A stretch of 42,519 bases of DNA from Pedosphaera sp. GTDB taxonomy: Bacteria; Verrucomicrobiota; Verrucomicrobiia; Limisphaerales; F1-12-MAGs170. The translations under genes and the position numbers were made by a program. The stretch covers positions 1-42,519 of the forward strand of contig SIBF01000011.1 in assembly GCA_009695275.1 (NCBI GenBank), given 5' to 3'. Below the pieces are notes generated by a model, which saw only the letters and a list, made by a program, of their open reading frames with translations, was not told where the DNA came from and made no database searches. The first letter of the stretch is position 1. Each line of letters opens with the position of its first letter. Below, in pieces: positions 10,101 through 17,102 of the stretch.

Positions 10101-10398
10101 GGCCGGGCACGACGGCAGGCCCAGATTCACCTCCCTTGAGAATGGTTTGAGGAGTCTCCAAAACCAAGTCCGCCTTCGCCTTCGTGAGATTGTGACACGC
10201 GAGGCAGTTGTTCTTGAAGACCGGAAGAATCTCCTTTTGAAAATCGACCGCTCTCGTCCGCTTCATGTCGGCGATCACGATCGCCGCAGGTTTGTTGTCG
10301 GCGGGCTTCCCCTCCGCACCTCGCGCGAGAGTCAGGCCAGCGGCAAGCGCGAGCGCGAAGTGGCAAATGGATTTTGGTGATGAATGTAGATTTATCAT
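7117..10398 (-). CDS. Cytochrome-c domain / double WD40 propeller protein with central coiled coil
   Basis: A 1093-residue exported protein. A signal peptide covers about residues 8-28. A PSCyt1-type domain carries C65-L-A-C68-H69 and a Met-Pro-Pro segment (PMMPPRDN). Seven WD40 blades can be counted from about residue 160 to 490 (repeats of the type FSPDGTKLASGSVDKKIRIW). An Ala/Lys/Glu-rich stretch of about 290 residues (about 495-785) follows, nearly free of Pro and Gly and predicted coiled coil. Then come seven more WD40 blades to about 1085. The first set is separated from the second exactly between blades, giving two complete propellers joined by a long rod. It is transcribed away from the DUF1549 gene at 10550. 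Related cytochrome-WD40 proteins are common beside DUF1549/DUF1501 genes in these phyla. No catalytic residues were recognised; a scaffold role is inference. Confidence 0.9.
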   Translation of the reverse strand: MINLHSSPKSICHFALALAAGLTLARGAEGKPADNKPAAIVIADMKRTRAVDFQKEILPVFKNNCLACHNLTKAKADLVLETPQTILKGGESGPAVVPGRGAESLLLKAAAHQSDPMMPPRDNKVAASNLTPQELGLLKLWIDQGAKGEVHAAAAIAWKSLPQTLNPIYAVALTADGQFAACGRANQIFIYHISSGQLVARLADTQLSKESIYQNHKVAHRDMVHSLAFNPDGTLLASGDYRQAKLWRRTKNVQKLSFSDTETNTWKTVAISPDGEWLATGSEDGKVKLFDLASGKEVKLLGGAEKAISILKFSPDGTKLASGSVDKKIRIWSLPDGELFTEAETSDAVNALTWVAAGKQIGTGGADKLIHIWKLPDAAKGELTALKELKGHVGSISCLDTILPAGNEIISGSPDGSIRHWNVEKGQSIREMKHGSPIASVAVRPDGKRFASAGTNNFAKLWDSKDGKQIAELKGDRYRQEVFQDSERSLAFSASEVTYRKTGLQTAETQHKAQVDRVGKATDAVKVAEKSFEEKQKLVETAKTAKSDAEKALVTLRAEIKKVTEDFQTADKAAKKAAVEAKAAVEKAAQATVPADQAAETKRISDRIASDTAAVAAKTKAAAEDETAEAAKTPANKLAADVAAVALKAKGIAESMAADANAKSKAAADAKTLAEKAIDNVAAKSFAAGQIKPLFDKITADADEKQKQGTNKITAAIKTIADAEKEFKKAELAKPNAENELQLAKKSVGQAVETITAAKSALQTAEVEQKKADADVQLSKKAASEAEKAIRTIAFSPDNLTLGTGGDDQLVHTWSAEDGTAFETFKGHKGSVSAVAYGKEGALVLSASDHAAVVWDANPAWTLERVIGTDDATSPIVDRVNALRFSPDGKLLATGSGEPTRGGEIKIWALADGKLVQELKNIHSDAVFSLDFSADGKHLASGAADKFVKVVELATGKIVKSFEGHTHHVLGVSWKRDGRTLASSGADNVIKMWDFVTGERKKTIEGFTKEVTSITFVGTTDQTLACSGDNQVRTVKENGDKVRSFDGVIDFMHSAAVSADGRIVVAGGQDSVLRVWNGTDGKVLTAFVPSKDQ

Positions 10399-10441
10399 GG
10401 GGTGATTGAGGGTGTTAGATTATCGGTTACGGCTAGCGGTG

Positions 10442-10471
10442 GCAAGCATTTGAGCAAGAGAATGTGCTTGC
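10442..10471. promoter_or_regulatory. Inverted repeat in divergent intergenic region
   Basis: Perfect 7-bp inverted repeat GCAAGCA-N16-TGCTTGC between the divergent cytochrome-WD40 gene (starts 10398, minus) and the DUF1549 gene (starts 10550, plus). Its place in the only shared upstream region makes it a candidate operator for both. No convincing -35/-10 pair was found. It could be chance. Confidence 0.3.
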
Positions 10472-10549
10472 ATCGGATCTCAGCAAGGAGTTCTACTTTG
10501 GAAGTATCACCAAAATGCCTCTCAAGACTTCAACCATCTCAAGCTTTAA

Positions 10550-13012
10550 ATGATGTGTAGAGCTCACGCGTTTCCGTTGGTGCTGGTGCTTGCGTTCCTT
10601 CGGCCAATCGCGCTGTTCAGCCAGAACTCGGATGTTGTTAACCCTGCCCAAGATCCAATCGTTGAAGTTTCCATCGATCCCAAGTCGATCCAACTGTTCG
10701 GACAAAAGGCGCAATTCGGAATTCTCGTTCACGGCAAAAGGGCTTCCGGCGATTTGGTTGATCTGACGCGGGCGGCTAGTTTTAATTCAAAAACACCCGA
10801 GCTGGTTTCAGTGTCATCCCAAGGTCATGTACAGGGGCGGAGCGATGGCAGAGGGATTATCGAAGTGCAGGCAGCCGGCTTTAAACGTGAAGTCGAAGTT
10901 TCAGTCGCCCAAACAACAGCTCCGAGACGTTTTAATTTCGAAGATGATATCACGCCCTTGTTCAGCCGCTTTGGTTGCAACTCCTCCGGCTGTCACGGCA
11001 AGGCAGAAGGCCAGAACGGATTTAAATTATCGGTGTTCGGTTATGACCCAAAAGCGGATTACAAGGCGCTCGTGGTGGAAAGCCGCGGACGTCGAATATC
11101 TCCGGCCGCTCCTGACCACAGCTTGCTGTTGTTGAAGCTCTCAGGGACAATGCCCCACGGAGGTGGCCCACGCATTCGGCTTGGGACGTCAGAGTTTGAA
11201 ACGATTCGCGATTGGATCGCTGCCGGAGTCCCTTTTGGCGAGCCTGGAGATCCGAAGGTGGACAGCATCGAGATCTCTCCGGCGGAGCGCATTTTGTCCA
11301 CCGGCGCTCAACAACAACTGCGCGCCGTGGCGTCTTACACCGACGGCCGCAAAGTTGACATCACTCATCTGGCCCAGTTCCAATCGAACAACGAAAACCT
11401 CGCTCGAGTGAATGAGGAAGGGCTGATTTCCGTCGGAGAAGTTCCTGGCCAGGCGGCGATCATGGCCCGCTATATGGGGGCGGTTGCCGTCTTTCAGGTG
11501 TTGATTCCCCGAAGCGAACGGATAGCGAATTATCCTCGATTCCCGGAATACAACTTCGTGGACAAGCTCGTGCATCAGAAGTTGAGCAAGCTGAACATTC
11601 TGCCGTCGAAGATATCGGATGACGCGGATTTTCTGCGGCGCGCATATCTGGATGTGATTGGGACACTCCCGACGGCTGCGGAAGCCCGCAGGTTTTTGAC
11701 CGATCGGCGGCCCGACCGCCGAGCCCGGTTGGTGGACGAGTTGCTCGACCGTCCCGAGTATGCTGATTTCTGGGCCTTGAAATGGGCTGATCTGCTGCGA
11801 GTGGACAGGTCGATACTTGGACACAAGGATGCCTATGCCTATTACCAGTGGATTCGCGACGAGCTAGTCGCCAACCGTCCGTTCAACGGGATGGTCCGGC
11901 GATTATTGACGGCGGAAGGCCCGCTCGCGGAGGCACCTCAAGGACAGTTCTACAAGATTTTCCAAAAGCCAGGCGACACGGCCAGCACGCTCTCCCAAGT
12001 CTTCTTGGGAGTTAGGATTGCCTGCGCTGAATGTCATCATCACCCGTTCGACCGCTGGAGCCAGACAGATTACTATGGCATGCAAGCGTTCTTTCAACCT
12101 GTCAGCCGGAAGAAAGGTCCTCGAGGTGATGCTCTCATGGTTGATGGGAATCCCGAAACCAAGAACCCGAGGACTGGCGAGAAGGTTTTTGCGCACGCGC
12201 TGGGCACAAAGATGCCCAGCGCAAATCTCGAAGGCGACCCGCGCCGGCTTTTGGCGGACTGGTTCACGGCGCCTGAAAATCCGTGGTTCGCACGAAACCT
12301 CGCCAATCGCCTTGTCGCCCACTTTTTAGGCCGTGGATTGGTCGAGCCGGTCGATGATGTCCGAGCGACGAATCCTCCGAGCAACCCCGAGCTGCTCGAT
12401 GGATTGGCCAGCTACGTGGCCGAAGTAAAGTTCGACCTCAAGCAGGTGATTCGGACCATCACCGCCTCGAGCACTTACCAGCTTTCATCGCATCCCAACG
12501 AGACGAACGAGCGCGATGAGCAGAATTACTCGCGAGCCCTTTTCAAACGATTGCCAGCCGAGGTTTTGCTCGATGCGATTTGCCAAACCACAGGTGTTAG
12601 CGAGAAATTCGCCGGAGTTCCTGCGGGCTACCGAGCCATCCAGCTTTGGGACAATGATGTCTCGCACTACTTTTTGAAATTGTTTGGTCGGCCCGTTCGC
12701 AAGACGGCCTGCGAATGCGAGCGCAACGTGGAAGCCAGCATCGCGCAAGTTTTGCACCTGATGAATTCGCCTGAAATTTACGGCAAGCTCAACCATGAGT
12801 CAGGGGCTGTAGCCAAGATCGAGAACGCCCTTCCACAGGATAGCGCGTTGATCGAGGAATTGTACCTGAATTGTTACAGCCGGTTTCCGAGCGAGGATGA
12901 ACGCCGCGTTGCGGAAAATTATCTTCGTGCTCCCAACGCGAGTCGCCGCTCCGCTGCGGAAGATCTGCAATGGAGCATGCTCAACTCTTTAGAATTTATT
13001 TTCAATCACTGA
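10550..13012 (+). CDS. DUF1549-DUF1553 protein with N-terminal Big2-like domains
   Basis: An 820-residue secreted protein. The signal peptide (about 5-24) is followed by a bacterial Ig-like (Big2) segment (about 36-120). A cytochrome-like module has an expanded heme-type motif C143-x4-C148-H149 and GQNGFKLSVFGYDP. A second Ig-like segment covers about 240-320. DUF1549 (about 330-540) contains C492-A-E-C495-H496 then HHPFDRW. DUF1553 (about 560-815) has ENPWFARNLANRLVAHFLGRG and RKTACECERN. This is a different subfamily from the 1197-residue protein at 212-3805, which has normal C-x2-C-H spacing in its first domain and large inserts. The DUF1501 gene starts 29 bp downstream. Two adjacent ATG codons (10550 and 10553) could start; no Shine-Dalgarno sequence is evident. 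Catalytic role unknown. Confidence 0.92.
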   Translation: MMCRAHAFPLVLVLAFLRPIALFSQNSDVVNPAQDPIVEVSIDPKSIQLFGQKAQFGILVHGKRASGDLVDLTRAASFNSKTPELVSVSSQGHVQGRSDGRGIIEVQAAGFKREVEVSVAQTTAPRRFNFEDDITPLFSRFGCNSSGCHGKAEGQNGFKLSVFGYDPKADYKALVVESRGRRISPAAPDHSLLLLKLSGTMPHGGGPRIRLGTSEFETIRDWIAAGVPFGEPGDPKVDSIEISPAERILSTGAQQQLRAVASYTDGRKVDITHLAQFQSNNENLARVNEEGLISVGEVPGQAAIMARYMGAVAVFQVLIPRSERIANYPRFPEYNFVDKLVHQKLSKLNILPSKISDDADFLRRAYLDVIGTLPTAAEARRFLTDRRPDRRARLVDELLDRPEYADFWALKWADLLRVDRSILGHKDAYAYYQWIRDELVANRPFNGMVRRLLTAEGPLAEAPQGQFYKIFQKPGDTASTLSQVFLGVRIACAECHHHPFDRWSQTDYYGMQAFFQPVSRKKGPRGDALMVDGNPETKNPRTGEKVFAHALGTKMPSANLEGDPRRLLADWFTAPENPWFARNLANRLVAHFLGRGLVEPVDDVRATNPPSNPELLDGLASYVAEVKFDLKQVIRTITASSTYQLSSHPNETNERDEQNYSRALFKRLPAEVLLDAICQTTGVSEKFAGVPAGYRAIQLWDNDVSHYFLKLFGRPVRKTACECERNVEASIAQVLHLMNSPEIYGKLNHESGAVAKIENALPQDSALIEELYLNCYSRFPSEDERRVAENYLRAPNASRRSAAEDLQWSMLNSLEFIFNH

Positions 13013-13030
13013 CACAGTTCAAAGTCTGAT

Positions 13031-13037
13031 AAGGAGG
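13031..13037 (+). promoter_or_regulatory. Strong ribosome binding site of DUF1501 gene
   Basis: AAGGAGG lies 4 bases before the ATG at 13042. It is the clearest Shine-Dalgarno sequence in the window and fixes the start of the DUF1501 gene. Most other genes here have no obvious one. Confidence 0.75.
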
Positions 13038-13041
13038 CAAT

Positions 13042-14373
13042 ATGAAACGTTCCAATAAATACTGCGATGGAATCGACCGGCGCGACTTTCTCCGGATCGG
13101 CACGGTCGGGCTGCTTGGTTTCAACTTGGGGCTGCCCTCTTTGCTGGCGCAACAAGCCCGCACCGCTGCCAACCCCAAATCCGACGTCTCACTTATCCTC
13201 GTGTTTCTGAAAGGTGGCCTGAGCACCATCGACACCTTCGATCTTAAACCGGACGCTCCCTCCGATATTCGCGGCGAGTTTAAATCGATTCCAACCAATG
13301 TACCTGGAATTCGAATCGGAGAACTTCTCACGAAATCGGCGCAGCAGATGGACAAGTTTTCGCTCATCCGTTCGTTCGGCCATCGGAGCTCGGACCATGG
13401 CCCGGCCGATCACTACATGCTGACCGGCTACCATCCGCTCGCCAGCTTCAACGCGAATCTAAAGCCCAACAATCAATTTCCATCGCATGGATCGATCATC
13501 GCTCATAAGCTGGGGCCTCGCGGTTCGGTTCCGCCGTACGTCTGTTTGCCGATGATGCATGCAAGCGCAGGTTCGGCTTACCTCGGTGCGGCTTCGGTTC
13601 CGTTTGTCATTGAATCCGACCCAGGCTCGCCTGGTTTTTCCGTCCCCGATCTCGCGCCCCCAATTACTCTGGATGCCTCGCGCCTGGCGGCCCGCCGTGA
13701 GCTCTTGGCCAAGGTGGACCGATATCAGCACCAGGCCGAAGTCGCCGCGAACGCAAGCGCTCGGAGCGTGAGCGTGTTTGGGCAAAAGGCCCTCGACCTA
13801 ATGACCTCTCCAGCCGCAAAGAGAGCGTTCGATATCTCGGCTGAGCCAGACAAGCTTCGCGATGAATATGGCCGTAACACCCTCGGTCAAAGCTGCCTCA
13901 TGGCACGCCGGTTAGTTGAAGCGGGCGTTCGTTGCGTGACTATCAGTCACTCGAACTGGGACACGCATTCTGACAATTTCGGAGTTCTGAAGGATCAACT
14001 CCTTCCCAAGCTGGATGGAGCGATTGCCACCTTGTTCCGTGACCTCGCAGACCGTGGTTTACTCAACAAAACAATGGTCATTATCAGCGGTGAATTTGGC
14101 CGCACCCCTCGCATCAATAAAGACGCCGGCCGAGATCATTGGAGCAAGTGCTTCACGGTGGCGGTTGGTGGCGGCGGCATAAAAGGCGGACGAGTCGTCG
14201 GAACCAGCGATGCCTGGGCCCAAGAACCGGCTGAAAACCCATACGGACCAGAGGATCTCTCCGCGACGATGTATCAGTTGCTTGGAATTAATCCGAAGGA
14301 CGAATTGAGAACTCCCGAAGGCCGGCCTGTTGCGGTCTCGAATGGCGGTCGGATCATCCAGGAGCTGATCTAA
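13042..14373 (+). CDS. DUF1501 protein with Tat signal
   Basis: A 443-residue DUF1501 protein. The N-terminus has a classical twin-arginine signal, DRRDFLRIGTVGLLGFNLG, with a probable cleavage region near LLAQQA (about residue 37). Family motifs are FLKGGLSTIDTFDLKP, SHSNWDTHSDNFG, ISGEFGRTPRI and GRDHWSKCFTVAVGGGGIKGG. It belongs to the shorter DUF1501 subgroup and is clearly not a recent duplicate of the protein at 3873-5324. The gene starts 29 bp after the DUF1549/DUF1553 gene and has a strong AAGGAGG site. Tat export suggests the protein folds, possibly with a cofactor or metal, before secretion. Reaction unknown. Confidence 0.93.
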   Translation: MKRSNKYCDGIDRRDFLRIGTVGLLGFNLGLPSLLAQQARTAANPKSDVSLILVFLKGGLSTIDTFDLKPDAPSDIRGEFKSIPTNVPGIRIGELLTKSAQQMDKFSLIRSFGHRSSDHGPADHYMLTGYHPLASFNANLKPNNQFPSHGSIIAHKLGPRGSVPPYVCLPMMHASAGSAYLGAASVPFVIESDPGSPGFSVPDLAPPITLDASRLAARRELLAKVDRYQHQAEVAANASARSVSVFGQKALDLMTSPAAKRAFDISAEPDKLRDEYGRNTLGQSCLMARRLVEAGVRCVTISHSNWDTHSDNFGVLKDQLLPKLDGAIATLFRDLADRGLLNKTMVIISGEFGRTPRINKDAGRDHWSKCFTVAVGGGGIKGGRVVGTSDAWAQEPAENPYGPEDLSATMYQLLGINPKDELRTPEGRPVAVSNGGRIIQELI

Positions 14374-14488
14374 TTGCGGAGATGCCCAGGTAATAAGGCG
14401 ATCTGAGAACTCTTCGTAGCGGACGAGCCAAATCAAGTCTCCGAGCCAAGGCGCGGGGCAGGCTTGCCTGAGACGGAAACCAAAGTGG

Positions 14489-14553
14489 GTGTCTCGCTAC
14501 AACGATGTGGGGAGCGGCCCTGGGAACACGAGCTAGAGACACCTGCGCTCCGA
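14489..14553. repeat. Palindromic intergenic sequence
   Basis: Between the DUF1501 and PPC genes. GGTGTCTC at 14489-14496 is repeated inverted as GAGACACC at 14536-14543, and GGAGCG / CGCTCC nests around the right arm. The in-frame TTG at 14464 would translate this as an Arg-rich leader, which looks unlike a signal peptide. It resembles a dispersed palindromic repeat; no second copy was seen in the window. Confidence 0.4.
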
Positions 14554-14592
14554 CTGAGACTTCGCTGGCCAATTGTCCGAGTCAAAAACGTT

Positions 14593-17004
14593 ATGAAATC
14601 ATGCAAAACAATCGCGTTGTTGCTGGCGGTCATTCCTTTCACGAGTCAGTTGCTCAGTGATGAGCCCAGCGTCTCTTACATCTTCCCCGCCGGCGGCCAG
14701 CGAGGCACAGCCGTCAACTTTAAGGTCGGTGGACATTTTCTGAATGGCGACGCTCCGTTCGAGATGCTCGGCCACGGCGTTGCGGCCAGCCCGCGTGTTC
14801 GAGAAACCAATACCCTTTGGTTCGAGGGCCCAATGATTCCCCTGCCCGCTTCCCAACAAGTCGAAGATTATCCCCGGGATTATGCCGGCATCGTTAATAT
14901 CTCTGCCGATGCCAAGCTAGGCGCTCGCTACTGGCGTCTCTGGACATCACAAGGCGCAACGCCAGCGCGGAAGTTTATCGTCGGTGATCTGCCGGAGGTG
15001 GTGGAACAAGAGGCGGACGGAGATCCCATCCCGGTCCAGGTCAAATTGCCCGTGACCATTAACGGCCGCATTTTCCCGCGTGAGGATGTGGATATCTGGA
15101 CGTTCCAGGCGCGGGCGGGAGAGCAACTCACCTGCGGCGTTAATGCCAAAGGTCTCGGTTCGCCGCTGGAAGCGCGAGTGGATATCATTGATCCCAAAGG
15201 TCGGCATTTGAACGATGTGATTGACCGCTCCGGCGCTGATCCGCGACTTCAATTCAAAGCGCCCATCGATGGAATCTATCAAGTTCGCATCCACGATCTC
15301 GCCTCCGGCGGACTTCAACATTATGTTTACCGACTCACGATCACGGCGGAACCTTATGTTAACTTCGTATTCCCATTAGGCGGCCAGCGCGGAAGCAAGG
15401 TGCAGCTCCAGTTGGCTGGACACGGCCTGCCCTCGCAAACCGCGGAGATCAATTTACCAAAGGAAAGTTCATCGACCTTCGCCGCTGAATTCGGTTTCAC
15501 GAAGTCAGGCACCGCCCCTGTTCTCCTGGAATTGGACGATTTGCCGGAACGGTTCGAATCGGAGCCGAACAACCAAATCGACACTGCCAATGCGATCGTT
15601 CCACCCGCCGTGCTCAATGGCCGGATCAGCGAACGTGGCGATGTCGATTTCTGGGCCGTCACCGCGAAGAAAGATGAAAGCTTCGCACTCGACCTCATGG
15701 CCAACCGATTGGGGAGTCCGCTGGATTCAGTGCTGATCGTCGCGGATTCGAGCGGAAAACAGCTTGCCCGGAGCGACGATATCAGCGGTGAAGAAAGCGA
15801 TTCACGACTGCTCTTCCAAGCGCCGTCGGATGGAACTTATTTTCTGAGCGTCCAGGAGCGCTTCGCTTCGCGAGGCGGTCCGGAGTTCGCCTACCGGTTG
15901 CGCGTCGGTCCACCGCCTGCGCCGGACTTTTCCTTGACCTTAGCCATCGACGCATTGACTGCTGTTCGCGAGATCGCCGGCTTAAGCGCCGAGGAAAAAA
16001 AGAAACGTCCGCAGCCGAAGCCTACTCAGCTTCGAGTCAATGCTGAACGCCTCGGCAACTTTCAAGGAGAAATTGAATTAAGTCTCGAAGGTCTCCCCGT
16101 TGGCGTCACCGTCAACGGGACCAAAATCGCCGAAAAACAATCCCGGGTCGAAATCACTTTCACCGCGTCCGCCACAGCCAAGATCGGAGCGACGCACATC
16201 ACGGTTCTGGGCAAAAGTAAAATCGATGGACGCGAAGTCATCCGCACGGCGACACTCCCCGTCCCGCGCGGTGAACCGGCCTTCGAGACAGTGCTGTTGG
16301 CGGTGGCGATTCCAACGCCATTCAAGGCTTACGGCGAGTATTTGCTCTCCTACGCGACACGCGGATCGGTTTATCATCGACGGTACTTGCTCGATCGCAA
16401 AGGATTCAATGGTCCGCTGACAGCTCGCCTTGCGGATCGCCAGTTTCGGCATCTCCAGGGAGTGCAAGGACCAGAGATTACGATTTCGCCGGAGGCCACC
16501 GAGTTTGACTACCCAGTAACAATGCCTCCCTGGATGGAAATAGGGCGGACGAGCCGCACTGTGGTGATGGTCTCGGGGACTCTCAAAGATGATGACGGTG
16601 CCGAGCATGTCGTCACCTACAGCTCCGGCGAGCAGAGCGATCAGATCATCACCGTGATTTCACCGGGACTGCTTGGGATCGACGCGGATCGACGATCCTT
16701 GCCAGCTCAACCGAATGGAACTGCGGAAGTGCGCGTATCGATCCACCGTGACGAAACGCTGGCCAACGCCCGAGTCAAAGTTGAACTCGTCCTTCCACCG
16801 CATTTTCGAGGGATCCACGCCGAGCCTGTCACGGTCGAGGCCGGAAAGAACGAAGCGGTTCTCCGAATCACTTTTGGTTCTGAACCCGGGCCTTTTAATA
16901 TGCCTGCTCTTATTCGAGCCACGACGGTTGATCCGAAAGCCCCCCATTTCTCAGAGACGAGCTTGGAGCTGGTTTCGAGTCTGGCAGCCAGTGCCAACCA
17001 TTAA
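14593..17004 (+). CDS. Secreted PPC-domain (pre-peptidase C-terminal-like) repeat protein
   Basis: An 803-residue protein when started at the ATG at 14593, which directly precedes a hydrophobic signal peptide (MKSCKTIALLLAVIPF). An upstream in-frame TTG at 14464 is rejected. Two IPT/TIG-like segments begin with the same phrase, FPAGGQRGT and FPLGGQRGS. Each is followed by a PPC-like beta-sandwich (about residues 165-270 and 330-460) with the INGRIFPREDVDIWTFQA and LNGRISERGDVDFWAVTA signatures, DxD-type residues and a closing YRL strand. The C-terminal 340 residues are beta-rich with further Ig-like repeats. No protease or other catalytic motif was seen, so it is probably a surface-binding or adhesive partner. 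It is downstream of DUF1549/DUF1501, an arrangement often seen in related phyla. Co-transcription is possible but the 219-bp gap contains a palindrome. Confidence 0.85.
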   Translation: MKSCKTIALLLAVIPFTSQLLSDEPSVSYIFPAGGQRGTAVNFKVGGHFLNGDAPFEMLGHGVAASPRVRETNTLWFEGPMIPLPASQQVEDYPRDYAGIVNISADAKLGARYWRLWTSQGATPARKFIVGDLPEVVEQEADGDPIPVQVKLPVTINGRIFPREDVDIWTFQARAGEQLTCGVNAKGLGSPLEARVDIIDPKGRHLNDVIDRSGADPRLQFKAPIDGIYQVRIHDLASGGLQHYVYRLTITAEPYVNFVFPLGGQRGSKVQLQLAGHGLPSQTAEINLPKESSSTFAAEFGFTKSGTAPVLLELDDLPERFESEPNNQIDTANAIVPPAVLNGRISERGDVDFWAVTAKKDESFALDLMANRLGSPLDSVLIVADSSGKQLARSDDISGEESDSRLLFQAPSDGTYFLSVQERFASRGGPEFAYRLRVGPPPAPDFSLTLAIDALTAVREIAGLSAEEKKKRPQPKPTQLRVNAERLGNFQGEIELSLEGLPVGVTVNGTKIAEKQSRVEITFTASATAKIGATHITVLGKSKIDGREVIRTATLPVPRGEPAFETVLLAVAIPTPFKAYGEYLLSYATRGSVYHRRYLLDRKGFNGPLTARLADRQFRHLQGVQGPEITISPEATEFDYPVTMPPWMEIGRTSRTVVMVSGTLKDDDGAEHVVTYSSGEQSDQIITVISPGLLGIDADRRSLPAQPNGTAEVRVSIHRDETLANARVKVELVLPPHFRGIHAEPVTVEAGKNEAVLRITFGSEPGPFNMPALIRATTVDPKAPHFSETSLELVSSLAASANH

Positions 17005-17102
17005 CTCGTTTCGAGTATTCACGTTGTCTTCACTCCCGCGGATGCAGTCCTTAGGACGATTTGGAATTTCAAATGATGTTGACCCGTTAACCGGAACTTA
17101 CC

